From Pseudeuparius sepicola (taxonomy: Eukaryota; Arthropoda; Insecta; Coleoptera; Anthribidae), in contig OY987304.1 of NCBI GenBank assembly GCA_963920635.1, positions 937,501 to 1,001,500 of the forward strand: 64,000 bases of DNA, in the 5' to 3' direction. The notes below the pieces were generated by a model, which was not told the DNA's origin, did not search any database, and saw nothing but the letters and a program-made list of their open reading frames with translations. The position numbers and the translations under genes are program-made. Numbering within the stretch: position 1 is the first letter of the stretch; each line of letters starts with the position of its first letter. This document shows positions 22,127-33,436 of this stretch, in pieces.

Positions 22127-22881
22127 CCGCGCATTTGAAGTGTTTGTTTTTTGTGTTCGATTTGGGTTCGAGACAGATTCCTAGCCTTAATATATGTGAT
22201 TTTTTTATTAAATGCTAGTTTTAATTTTATGTCACACAATATCGGTCAAAATCCCACGAGCAACTGAACAAATAACCACTTAAAGGGATTTATTCTCCTC
22301 CAGGGTCTTATACGTCCAAGACGTAGTCAATTCAAAATGGCTACCAAACTTATTAAATTATTCCGCTACTGTATCAGTGGTTTCTACCTACCCCTTTAGT
22401 ATTTTATGGGAGTGTTCAAAGAGCCATATAGTTTTTTGACCGTACATAGTACCTTTTGTTTTTTGTGGTTGGCAACAGTTTGACCTTCACCGACCAGTTG
22501 ACGTTTGTGTTTTGGTGAAAAGAAATTTGGCTTGTGTAGTAGTGTATTTTTTTTACGAAAGTAGGTGTTCCCAATAGGATTTCGCATTGTGTTCCGAGAG
22601 AATTAGGTAAAATTCGTGCTTCCGTCGATGGATCCGTGCATTAGTATCACTCTTTCGTTGCTTGATGTGGCAAAAATTTCGGGGCGAATTGTTTATAACA
22701 TTGGTTTATTTATACATAAATTGTTTCAATATTGTGTTGTAAAAGGCGTTTGTTGTAGTATCTTATCTAAAACTTATTCGAGGCATCGGTTTTGCATTTT
22801 TATTATGATACTAATGCACGTTTTATCCTTATAACATTTTATTACATGGAATAGTTACCATTTATTTTAATTTTTTGTAGT
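22127..22881. other. WRAP53 3' UTR and LAPTM4 upstream region
   Basis: ATTAAA near 22206 may end WRAP53 transcripts. An acceptor (TTTTTTGTAG at 22871-22880) just before the LAPTM4 ATG implies a 5' UTR exon somewhere upstream in 22400-22800, which I could not delimit. Confidence 0.5.
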
Positions 22882-24645
22882 ATGTTCGCAATGCGCCTTA
22901 AATTAGGCAACGTTAGGAATAATGAGTGGAGATGTTGCTTTTGCCTCCATGTCCGGACGGCATCGATCATGTTCGGCATTTGGCATCTCGTAAGTGAAAA
23001 AAAATCGTCGGCGAAATTTGTGTCAAATATATTTTTCATGTTTCAAGATTCTGCATGTATTGGCCTTAATAGTTTTGGCCCTTATCATGCGCAACCAGCA
23101 CATAATCGTACAAAAACACGAGGAATTTGAACAAAACGATTTCTTACCAACACCATTGAGTAAAATTAAGGAAGACGATATTCCTTATTATTTACCCACC
23201 ACTCAGAATGGACGTCCTATTTATTCGTGTAAGTTTAATTTAAAAATGAAACAATTACATTGCGGTAGTAAAATAATATTTCTAACATTGGTTATAGAAA
23301 AAATATTGTACGCAATACAATTTCATTTTTGTTTCTAGCCGACCTTGATATGGGTGCACTTATGACGGTATGCACTTTATCTGTTACACTTCTGATGGTA
23401 TACGGCATAATAAAAGGGAAAGCAACACATATATTGCCGTTTTTCTGCTTGCAACTGTTTGATTTTGCAATCACCACGTAAGTCAAGGTTCAAATTTAAA
23501 ATTCAAATATAAAAAAATAAATTTCAATTCCATGATGATAACTGTGGAAAAAATTGAACACATTTTTTCTTATAAAGCAATAGATATAAAAAAAAATGAT
23601 GATTAATCACCTAGGATTACAAATATCATTTAGCTGATAGAAAATTTGTATCAATTAGCCATAAATGAAAGAAAATTTGTGTCATTTATCTATAAATGAC
23701 AGAAAACTTGTTATTTATAATAAATGAGAGAAAAGAAGTGTCAGTTATCCATAATTATTGTTAACCTACAAAACTAATGATTATATCTTTTTTTTTCATC
23801 TCTATTGTGGCTTTATAATGTGATATGGCCAAAGCCAATTTTTTATGCTCATTTCTAGCCTCACAGCGACAGGATATTTCTGCTACCTCCGTTCTGTCCA
23901 TAACCTAGTCAAGGATTACTGGCACAACCTGCCGTTGCGTCAAGAATTGTTGTCGCTGAGCCCTCAATATCTGTCCTTGTTGGTTCTGACAGCTTTCCTC
24001 GTTTCGATGCTATGGAAAGCTTATTGGATCGGCGTCGTGTGGAAATGCTACAAATATCTCACTTTGAGACAGCAAACCATGAGGAATACCATTCACTACA
24101 TTTTGCCAGGTAAGAAAATTGACAAAATATATGCTGTAATTTTTTTGTCATTTACGCTTCAATTTCCTATCATTTATGCATAAATGACATTTGTTTTCTA
24201 TCGTTTATGGATAAATGAAACATTTTTTTCTATCATTTATATGGTTAAATGATACTACTTTCTATCAGTTATGGCTAAATGACACAATTTTTCTATCAGT
24301 TATGGCTAAATGACAATTATGAATTTTCCGCGTCTAGGCGAGACCGCAATGGACCGTCCAGAAAATACCGACTACCCGACCTTGTTCCGCGACCACGAGG
24401 CAGCTTTCGGGGGCCCCCTGAAGATGACGCCCCCGCCTTCCTATCAGGACATCATGGACGATCAGCCGCCGCCGTATCCGGTCGTCGCCACCTCTCAGGT
24501 ACCCGCCGATGCCGCCCCGTTGACCGCCGATGGGGGCCCCGCCGGTACGAGTGTCGAAACTAATGCGGAGGTCGTCAACGATGGGAAAAACGCGAAGGAA
24601 CCGAAGGATGCCAAGGAAGTTGGGAATAAGGTAGAGGTGGTGTAA
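22882..24645 (+). CDS. lysosomal-associated transmembrane protein 4 (LAPTM4) family protein
   Basis: Five coding exons: 22882-22989, 23048-23228, 23339-23477, 23859-24109, 24338-24645; phases agree; 328 aa. The N-terminal CCFCLHVRTASIMFGIWHL matches the Cys-rich HVRT signature of LAPTM4. Four hydrophobic segments follow: HVLALIVLALIM; LMTVCTLSVTLLMVYGII; LPFFCLQLFDFAITTLTATG; and YLSLLVLTAFLVSMLW. The cytosolic tail has PPPSYQDI and PPPYPV, PY motifs of the type bound by Nedd4-family ubiquitin ligases, then a low-complexity Ala/Asp/Glu end longer than in human LAPTM4A. Family members sit in late endosomes and lysosomes. ATG at 22882 lies two bases after a splice acceptor; an upstream coding exon cannot be excluded but the start aligns with the family. 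Confidence 0.88.
23634..24316. repeat. dispersed palindromic motif array in LAPTM4 introns
   Basis: Introns on both sides of the exon at 23859 carry repeated short palindromes of the type CTATCATTTATNNATAAATGACA (23634-23735 and 24165-24316), about 30-35 bp apart. The same core appears singly elsewhere in the window. Confidence 0.6.
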
Positions 24646-26766
24646 AATGATGTGTTTGTGGTGGATTTCGGTTTGTTTTTGAGGTTAAAATCTGTAGAAA
24701 AATGAATGAAAGGAAAAAGGAAGCTGCAACTCTTCAAAATCGAGTAGTTTTGTAGTCGAAAATGGTGTCGCACGTCATGAAGCACACAATTAAGTTTGAC
24801 GGTAATTTTTTTATAGAGTTTAGTCTTGAAAACGGACAATGCAAGCACACGTACAGTTTGTTTAAATTTTCAAGCATTAGAAGAAAAAAACAATATTAGA
24901 TGGCTTAGAGTTAAAAAAAATCTGTCTCTGTAATCGAATATAAGTGGCTGTTAATATTCCGAAAATTTACGTTTTGGTTATTTTTCCAAATTTGCTACAT
25001 TCCCCACCCCGTTTTTTTCTTTGTTTTCTAATTTGATTCTTTTAAATACATATAGTAATAACGATAACAAAAAAGTATCATAAAGACTCATCGCCTAATA
25101 TTGGGAAAAACTAGGTTAACATGGATTTTATTAGAGATGTAGAATAAGATAGTGAATTAAAAAAGTATTTAATATTATAAAGGAAGTTTGAGAATTTTTC
25201 GAGTTGTGATTTTTTTGTATTACATTATTCTCATTTGAAATTTCGTAGGATGTGTCTCGGAACCTTCCTACAAAGTTAGGATGAAAACCTTAAACTTCGT
25301 AGGTAATTGTCTTAAAGAAAACTGTATTTATGTCCGTATTAAATAAAAACCATAAAAATTGACTACTGTTTATACAATTTCCCTCGAAATCGTATGGAAC
25401 CCCGTTTTAACATTTATTATACTCGGGAGCCATGTATCATAAAAATTGAATTTTCATTATCAAAATGACATGCCTTTTGAACGACATCCAAATTCGAACA
25501 ATTTCCATTATCAAACTACCATATAAATTAATTTGCTCAATGTCGATAATTTTTATGGTACAATTTCTATTATCTGATAAATAAAATTGTCAAGGTCATT
25601 ATTTTTACGGCATAATTTCTATTATGTCATTTGATGATAAAAATTATATCATAAAAATTCGATTCTCGGTCTCGCTCTTTTAACAGTCTTCCATAGGCAC
25701 TCGTCCAAGGTCAATAATTTTTATGGCATAATTTCCATTATCAAATTCGATAATAGAAATTGTATCATAAAAATTGTATTTAATTTATGTAACAATTTTT
25801 ATTATCACATAATGAAAATACATTGAATAAAAATTCAAGTCTATTTTTATTACCGGAAAGACCACTCTTTTAACTGCCACAAAAATTGGTCGAATTTTTA
25901 TTATCGAAATGCAACGGAATTTTTATGAAAGAAATTAGACATGTATACAAATTAAAATGATTCTTGAAAGTGAAACCGTAATTTTCTTTCTACAAATTCC
26001 GTTGCATTTCGATAATACAAATTCGATCTATTTTTATGGTAGTTAAAAGAGTGGTGTTTCCGATAATAAAAATAGACTTGAATTTTTATTCAATGTATTT
26101 TCATTATGTGGTAATAAAAATTGTTACATATAAATTAAATACAATTTTTATGATACAATTTCTATTATCAAATTTGATAATGGAAATTATGCCATACAAA
26201 TTATAACAAAATTATAAAATGAATTTATATGGTAGTTTGATAATGGAAATTGTTCCAATTTGGATGTCGTTCAAAAGCCATGTCATTTTGATAATGAAAA
26301 TTCAATTTTTATGATACATGGCTTCCGAGTATAATAAATGTTAAAACGGCGTTCCATAAAATCGCTCAAACAAAAGTCGCTAATTAATAAATCATGTCGC
26401 AGAAAATTACACGGGTTGGGTGGTGGTGGTATCGCAGAAATAAGGTATACTCGTCTCAAGGTTAGTAGAGACCGCAGAATTGACACATTGGTAATTTAGT
26501 TCATACCAACCGACAAATCAGGGGTGCCAGGGCCGATACCTTAAGTATACTTACGCAGGAGGGAACAGGAAAACATTATTTTTGACACATAGCAAATCCC
26601 ACAAACGATAGAAAATACGACATTACGACAATTGATTGTTTTAATTCAAAATGGTGGCGATTTGATCTCAGTTTTGTGCACAAAATATAAAGGTTAGGTT
26701 TTGTGCACCGTGTGGTAAAATTAACACAAAATAAAGTGTACCTAACGTTTTATTGAAGTCTCATCT
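24646..26766. other. LAPTM4 3' UTR and intergenic DNA with a foldback
   Basis: A possible polyadenylation signal AATAAA lies near 25341. The rest is AT-rich and holds the palindrome listed separately. No gene was recognised up to the peptidase A stop codon. Confidence 0.55.
25393..26360. mobile_element. palindromic element built of ATAAAAATT-type subrepeats
   Basis: Left arm contains GTATGGAACCCCGTTTTAAC and CATGTATCATAAAAATTGAA; the right arm has their complements at about 26290-26358. Arms are unequal (about 530 and 360 bp) because of internal duplications of TTTTTATGGCATAATTTC-like units. The loop lies near 25925-25990. No coding capacity. Confidence 0.7.
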
Positions 26767-27893
26767 CTATACTCTGATAACCTTGCTGTCGCTGATATGT
26801 TCATCGATCCAACTCCTAAAGTTGCTGACTTTGGTGAATACCGACGGTGCTCCCACTTGTCCGCAAGGGATTATTCCCCACGAATCAATACCGATTATGA
26901 ATCCATCTTGAGCCAGTGGACCGCCAGAGTCGCCGCTGCAAGCGGAGAAACCCCCTGTTAGTGGTCCCGTGCAGACGTTCGAGACTTCGTTAAGTAGGTT
27001 AGCTCCGTTTTCCCCCAACACGTCGTCGAGGGCTTGCCTGCATTCTAAAAAAAGGCTTGTGGTCCTTCTGTTTTGTGTAAGGTCTGTGGTTGTGCTCACA
27101 AAACCACACTACGGTTTTTTGAACACTAGGGGTACGTTCGTGAAACTCTATTACCTGGGTAGGGCAGGATGGGGATGTTGACTTTCTGCAGGGTGTTGGG
27201 CATGTCGGGAACTATAACGTCGCTCGTGGAGCCCCATCCGGACAAAACGACCTCGCCTGTTGCTTCGAATCCTGCGTCGGGCAGAGAAATTGGTTCAACT
27301 GCGTCATTCCACACGAGCGAAGTTGCCAGTTCGACGAGCGCGATGTCGTTCGGTCCGATTCCGCTAAAAATCGAGAATAAAGTGGCTGTATGATCGTGCA
27401 GAAGAAGACAATTACGCGACCGTCATTTTGTACCACAACTCACGAAAAATCTACGCGTTCTTCTTGGTTTTTGACCTGGCACTTACCCTGCATAGTTTTC
27501 GTGGACAATCTGCCTGGAAATGGCCAGAATTTGTTTGGTTTCGACATCGGAACCGTCGTCGAGGTTGGTAATGCCGGCAACTACGCGGAAATTGTTCAGA
27601 TCACTGCCGACGATGCAGTGACCGGCGATCAAGATCCACCTTTCGGAGATGATGCTCCCGCCGCAGAGGTGGGACCAAAACATGCTGAGCTCCTGTTGGA
27701 AGGAGATTTGGTAGGGGAATTCGCCGCGTTCGGCGTCTTCGCCGCCAACGATGCGGGAAGACGGCAGGGCCGGTTTTAGGGCCCTGGGGGCCGCTGTTAT
27801 AAAATTATCAAAAAATAAAATACTTAAAAAAAAAGAATAATGCATACCATTTACGCAGGCCGCAAAAGCCAAAAGCAGGCAGGCAATCTTCAT
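26767..27893 (-). CDS. S1A serine peptidase, chymotrypsin-like (cluster gene A)
   Basis: Exons 27848-27893, 27487-27793, 27155-27363, 26767-27044; phases agree; 279 aa. The signal peptide is MKIACLLLAFAACVN. Cleavage after Arg29 of a short propeptide frees the IVGGEDAE N-terminus. Catalytic His lies in IAGHC (residue about 74), Asp in NDIALVEL, Ser in CSGDSGGP. The S1 pocket residue (189) is Ser, as in chymotrypsin, so large hydrophobic residues are the inferred preference. Secreted, probably a digestive enzyme (inference from cluster and family). It is the downstream-most of six same-strand copies. TATA box near 27951-27964; polyadenylation signal on the minus strand at 26749-26754. Intron 2 is short and free of insertions. 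Confidence 0.92.
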
Positions 27894-27949
27894 TTTTAGA
27901 ATTTGTAATTTGTAAAGGATTGCTTTAATTTGGACATTGTGCCGGTTGT

Positions 27950-27968
27950 TATATGTGTATATATAGGA
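27950..27968 (-). promoter_or_regulatory. TATA-box promoter of peptidase A
   Basis: Minus-strand CCTATATATACACATATAAC lies about 60-75 bp upstream of the ATG. The same block, with GGATC before it, precedes genes B, C, D and E. Confidence 0.6.
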
Positions 27969-28519
27969 TCCGTCAAGGTTTTTATCATATTGGTAGCTGA
28001 TAAGTTGTGATTGATTGATACACAATAAGATCGCAGATAATCAAAGGTTTGTCTCGAGGGGAAATTTTAACGTTCCAGTATAATTATAAAGATATAATGC
28101 CCCATTTTATTTTGAACCTCCTCAGTCAAAATAATGCACTTATTACGAATCTTGCAATAAATAACCATTTCTGGAAAGATGAATTTTTAAGTCGAGACTA
28201 ATAGCGTCGATGGAGGAAGTCCTCAATCAACGCTAATAGTAATCAGTTTAAGTACAGGAACTGATAATCAGTTTCCTATATTATCAATTGGTCCATTTCT
28301 TGCTTCATTGTGCATATTTTTCAGTTTATAGATTCCCCAGCTACCAAGCTCAACAGTGTGATTTTTTAATAAAAAAATAATTGAATTTTAACAGTGTTAC
28401 GACAGACAATTGATCGTTATAATTCAAAATGGTGACGATTTGATCTCTGTTTTAAGCACCGTGTGGTAAAATTAACACAAAATAAGGTGTATCTAACGTT
28501 TTATTGAAAAGTCTCATCT
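27969..28519. other. A/B intergenic spacer
   Basis: Promoter side of A and 3' flank of B. It is clearly collinear with the spacer upstream of B (29840-30340), sharing blocks such as TTTCTTGCTTCATTGTGCAT, so the spacer was copied with the gene. Confidence 0.6.
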
Positions 28520-29772
28520 CTACACTCTGATAACCTTGCTGCCACTCATATGTTCGTCGATCCAACTCCTAAAGTTGCTGACTTTGGTGAATACCGACGG
28601 TGCTCCCACTTGTCCGCACGGGGTTATTCCCCACGAATCAATACCGATTATGACCCCATCTTGAGCCAGTGGACCGCCAGAGTCGCCCCTGCAAGCGGAG
28701 AAACCCCCCGTAAGTGGTCCCGTGCAGACGTTCGAGTCTTCGACCAGTAGGTTAGCTCCGTCTTCCCCCACCATGTCGGCGAGGGCTTGCCAGCATTCTA
28801 AAAAGGAGTTTGTGGTCCTGCTGTTTTGTGTTAAGTTCTGTGGTTGTGCGTTCAAAAAACCACACTAAGGTTTTTTGAACACTAGGGGTACGTTCATGAA
28901 ACTCTATTACCTGGGTAGGGCAGGATGGGGATGTTGACTTTTTGCAGGGTGTTGGGCATGTCGGGGACTACAGCGTCGCTCGTGGAGCCCCATCCGGACA
29001 AAACGACCTCGCCTGTTGCTTCGAATCCTGCGTCGGGCAGAGAAATTGGTTCAATTGCGTCATTCCACACGAGCGAAGTTGCCAGTTCGACGAGCGCGAT
29101 GTCGTTCGGCCCGACACCTCTAAAAGACGAGAATGAAGTAGCTGTATGATCGTGCAGAAGAAGAAAATAATCCGCGACTGTCATTTTATACCAAAAAACA
29201 CGAAAATTAAGCGTTCTTCTTGGTTTTTGACGTGACACTTACCCGAAAGTGGCTGTCTGATCGCATAGAAGAAGAAAATGATGCGACTGTCATTTTGTAC
29301 CACAAAACACGAAAAAGCTACACGTTCTTCTTGGTTTTTGACCTGGCACTTACCCTGCGTAGTTTTCGTGGACAATCTGCCTGGAAATGGCCAGAATCTG
29401 TTTGGTTTCGACATCGGAACCGTCGTGGAGGTTGGTAATACCGGCAACTACGCGGACATTGTTCAGATCATCGCTGATGATGCAGTGACCGGCGATCGAG
29501 ATCCACCTTTCGGAGATGATGCTGCCGCCGCAGCGGTGAGACCAAATCGTGCTGAGCCTGGGCTTCTGTTGGTAGGAGATTTGGTAGGGGAATTCGCCGC
29601 GTTCGGCGTCTTCGCCGCCAACGATGCGGGTAGACGGCAGGGCCGGTTTCAGCGCCATGTGGGCCGCTGTTATAAAATTATGAAAAAATAAAATACTTAA
29701 AAAAATAATAAGAGAATAATACATACCATTTACGCAGGCCGCAAAAGCCAAAAGCAGGCAGGCAATCTTCAT
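28520..29772 (-). CDS. S1A serine peptidase, chymotrypsin-like (cluster gene B)
   Basis: Exons 29727-29772, 29354-29666, 28911-29119, 28520-28797; about 281 aa. Same architecture as A: signal peptide MKIACLLLAFAACVN, IVGGEDAE activation site, IAGHC, NDIALVEL, and CRGDSGGP with Ser189 in GGFSAC. Two codons longer than A in the loop before CGGSIISE. Position 192 is Arg, where the other copies have Ser or Asn, which may alter the S1' side of the cleft. Intron 2 contains an internal tandem duplication of about 110 bp. The exon 3 and exon 4 sequences are very close to gene A, suggesting recent duplication or gene conversion. Confidence 0.92.
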
Positions 29773-29820
29773 TTTTAGAATTTGTTAAGGATTGCTTTAA
29801 TTTGGACATTGTGTCGGTTT

Positions 29821-29838
29821 TTATATGTATATATAGGA
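29821..29838 (-). promoter_or_regulatory. TATA-box promoter of peptidase B
   Basis: Minus-strand GATCCTATATATACATATAA lies about 50-65 bp upstream of the ATG, as in the other copies. Confidence 0.6.
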
Positions 29839-30358
29839 TCCATCAAGGTTTTTATCATATTGGTAGCTGATTAAAGTTATGATTGATTGATACACAATAA
29901 GATCAGATAATCGATGATTTGACTCAAGAGGAAATTTTAACGTTCAAGTAGTTATAAAGATATAATGCCTCATTTTATTTTGAACCTCCTCAGCCAAAAA
30001 AATGCACTTATTACGAATCTTGCAATAAATAACCATTTCTGGAAAGATGAATCTTTAAGTCAAGATTAATATAGTAATCGCCGTTTAAGTACAGGAACTG
30101 ATAATCAGTTTCCTATATTATCAATTGGTCCATTTCTTGCTTCATTATGCATATTTTTCAGTTTATAGATTCCCCAGCTACCAAGCTCAACAGTGTTTTT
30201 TAACAAAAAAATAATTGAATTTTGACAACGTTGCGACATTAAGACAATTGATCGTTATAATTCAATATGGTGGCGATTTGATCTCCGTTTTGAGCACAGT
30301 GTGGTAAAATTAACACGAAATAAAGTGTATCTAACGTTTTATTGAAAAAGTCTCATAT
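29839..30358. other. B/C intergenic spacer
   Basis: Collinear with the A/B spacer, with small indels. The polyadenylation signal of C lies at 30338-30343 (minus strand). No other feature. Confidence 0.6.
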
Positions 30359-33300
30359 CTACACTCTGATAACCTTGCTGTCAGTCATATGTTCATCGAT
30401 CCAACTCCTAAAGTTGCTGACATTGGTGAATACCGTCGGTGCTCCCACTTGTCCGCACGGGGTTATTCCCCACGAATCAATACCGATTATGACCCCATCT
30501 TGAGCCAGTGGACCGCCAGAGTCGCCGCTGCAACCGGAGGTACCCCCCGTAAGTGGTCCCGTGCAGACGTTCGAGTCTTCGTCGAGTAGGTTACCTCCGT
30601 CTGCCAACACATCGTCGAGGGCTTGCCTGCATTCTAAAAAAAAAAGTCTTGTGGTCAGGTGGTCTTTCTGTTTTGAGTAAGGTATGTGGTTGTGCGTTCA
30701 AAAAACAATACTAAGGTTTTTTGAACACTGTGGGTACGTTCATAAAACTCATACCTGGGATGGACAGGATAGGGAGGTTAACTTTTTGCAAGGTGTTGGG
30801 CATGGAAGGGATAATGCCGCCCATGGAGCCCCATCCGGACAAAACGACCTCGCCGGTGGCTTCGAGGCCTGCCTCGGGCAGAGAAATGGGTTGGACGGCA
30901 TCATTCCACACGAGCGAAGTTGCCAGTTCGACGAGCGCGATGTCGTTTGGTCCGACTCCGCTAAAAGACGAGAATAAAGCGTAAGTTGTAAAGTTGCTGT
31001 GTGATTGCGCAGAAGAAGAGGACGACGTGACTGTCATTTACGAGAGGATAAATCCCACTTAGGTTTCCACGTTGTTATTGGTTGACTCAAGGTTACATGG
31101 ATTTGAACTTTGTACGCTTGTGAGGTTGTTTAGAATCATATTGCAATATTTCTTCCTTCCAGCATATACCCCGATTACTGTAAGAAGTCCCGATTTTGTC
31201 AGATGACATTCTCCACAAAATCCCTAGGAATTTTCTGTTAACCATGGGTATAATATTGGTATATGTGTCTCAACCAGTTAATGACGTCACTCATTGATTT
31301 ATGATGTGAAAAGTTACCCAAGTGATACGAAAAAAGAGCATAATAAAATAAAAACCCTATTGCAATCACGATTATACCGCTACAAATAACAATAAGTATG
31401 ACTACAACTCATTTTAATAATAATTTCAAATGTCATGGAAACACTTTTCATTTTGGTATTTCGTAATAATCAGCTGCTTTTGGCAGCGTCTATGGGCGGA
31501 CTCAGGCAAATTTAGCTTCGGTGTGTCAAAGTGACAGTGAAGGTTTTCCAGATCGTTCAAACTGGTTCAAACATTCGGCAATGAAAATATTCGCGGGTTT
31601 TCTACGTTTTGTGAGTTTTACCATCATCTGTGTTGTTCTTGTTCGTGTTACTTTTCGTGTTATTAGTGCAAATGTGCTAGTTGCTGCATTGATGCCAACT
31701 TAGGATATCGAAATTACCAATTGACAGTCCCAGTAAGGACTTCTTAAAATAATTTGAGTTATAATAATGGCTTAGTTAATCACTAAATCTGGTAATTATG
31801 GAACATACCGCATGCACCGCGCGATTTTCTTGAAATTTTGGCTACCCCCACATTTTCGAGGTCCCTGAACACGAATCTGACCTCTATAATGGAGATGAAT
31901 TGAGCTCAAACTGACCACCAACCTATTTTGCACCTTTTGCGCGCCGAATTTCGGGAGAAAACAACGGCCGGGCCGAACATAAACACGGCACAAATCTTTC
32001 AAAATTTCAGAACGGACTATTGAATACAAGACCAGAGGCTTAATATTCAGGTATCCTTGAGTCGACCAATGAAAACGTGGGACCCTAAGTGGGATTTATC
32101 CTCTCGTTGTCATTTTATACCACAAAACACAAAAAAAATCTACGCGTTTTTTCTCAGTGATATAAAGGGGGAGAATGCTTCTTAACGTGCTCTAGACTGC
32201 TAATTTTTCTATTTCCATTCTATCGCCATTTTAACCCAGGAAAGTGCAGCAAATTCAAAATAATTTGCTTCTTCAAATTTTCGTTGCATTTACATTTATT
32301 TACGTTTAGGTATAATTTTACATTGATTTTGAGCAACTTTTGTCTGGACCGATTTCGGCGCATCTGCCTGGTGCCTCATTAGGAGAAATCATTGAATCTG
32401 TTGAAGTTGAAAGTTGTGGTCAGATAAATTTGTTGGTCAGATACATTTTCCGAAGCTATAGAAATTGATTGGAGGCATTTCTTATTGTCCGCCAACAAAA
32501 AAATCATCAGATTTAATATGTGTTGAACAAACTAATTTGTTCTTCGACCATATAGTACATTGCTGGACGAATTTAAAGCTTTTATAACCATTCCAAATAG
32601 AGGTCCCGGTCTTTGGGAAATTTAGAATTTCTAGAATAAGCACCACCAATACATTTTATCCTAAATAATGCAACATACGAATGATGGCACTGGAAATATA
32701 TACCTATTCAGGTATAAATCTTTTGCAATTTGTGCATGTTCTTACAGAGCAAGATATGTTAATGAACACAACACGGTTGCAAAAACAGGCCAGCAAAAAA
32801 GCTAAACACGCAAAAAAGAGCTTAAAAAGCCAAGTAAGAATAGTAAGCACGTCAAAATGTAAACAAACTACAAGACAAGACTGGGTTAAAATGGCGGCCG
32901 TCTAGGCTCCCAATGTGTCGCCTAAAAATCGGCTGCGCAGTGGGTCAAGGCGCATTATCCTCCCCTATATCTCTGGTTCTTCTTGGTTTTTGACCTAGCA
33001 CTTACCCTCCGAAGTTCTCGTTTACAATCTGCCTGGAAATGGCCAGGATCTGTTTGGTTTCGACATCGGAACCGTCGTCGAGGTCGGTAATACCGGCAAC
33101 TACGCGGAAATTCTTCAGATCACTGCCGGCAGTGATGCAGTGGCCGGCGGTCAAGATCCACCTTTCGGAGATGATGCTCCCGCCGCAGATGTGGGACCAA
33201 AATATGTTTAGCAGACCCGCCTGCTGGTAGGAGATTTGGTAGGGGAATTCGCCGCGTTCGGCGTCTTCGCCGCCAACGATGCGGGGAGACGGCAGGGCCG

Positions 33301-33436
33301 GTTTCAGCGCCCTGGGGGCCGCTGCTATAGAAATATAAAAAAAATAAAAAAATACATTTTTAAAAATAATAATAAAATAATAATACATACCATTTACGCA
33401 GGCCGCGAAAGCCAAAAGTAGGCAGGCAATCTTCAT
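30359..33436 (-). CDS. S1A serine peptidase, chymotrypsin-like (cluster gene C), with transposons in intron 2
   Basis: Exons 33391-33436, 33006-33321, 30755-30960, 30359-30633. Signal peptide MKIACLLLAFAACVN, IVGGEDAE start, TAGHC (the usual Thr-Ala type context, unlike IAGHC in A and B), NDIALVEL and CSGDSGGP with Ser189 (GGTSGC). All residues needed for catalysis are present and the frame is intact. Intron 2 is 2.0 kb, against about 120 bp in A, because it holds two DNA transposons (31040-32107 and 32155-32975). Splice sites are unaffected. TATA box near 33485-33502. Confidence 0.9.
31040..32107. mobile_element. DNA transposon with ACGAGAGGATAAATCCCAC ends and exact 8-bp TSD
   Basis: Ends at 31040 and 32107 are inverted copies starting ACGAGAGGATAAATCCCAC, extending imperfectly for about 55 bp. 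Flanks are identical TGTCATTT (31032-31039 and 32108-32115). The paralogous introns of A, B, D and E carry the single uninterrupted copy of this target. Two short internal frames (31521-31703 plus, 31796-32029 minus) match no family I recognise. Confidence 0.85.
32155..32975 (-). mobile_element. THAP transposon, CAGWGATATA family, in peptidase C intron 2
   Basis: Starts CAGTGATATAAAGGGGGAGA and ends with the complement of CAGAGATATAGGGGAGGATA. Target duplication GTTCTTCT at 32976-32983, with a slightly altered copy on the left. The minus strand holds a decayed THAP frame (SCSVRTCTNC near 32730, FPKDRDLY near 32600), its start codon changed to ATA. Position is identical to the insertions in D and E. 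Confidence 0.8.

Noticed and set aside
29278..29691. Long open frame (137 codons) on the plus strand across peptidase B exon 2
   Set aside because: Antisense shadow of conserved coding exons; the same frame appears over every paralogue and has no start context or family features.
31521..31703. 60-codon hydrophobic frame inside the 31040-32107 element
   Set aside because: Short, no family similarity recognised, no splice continuation found.
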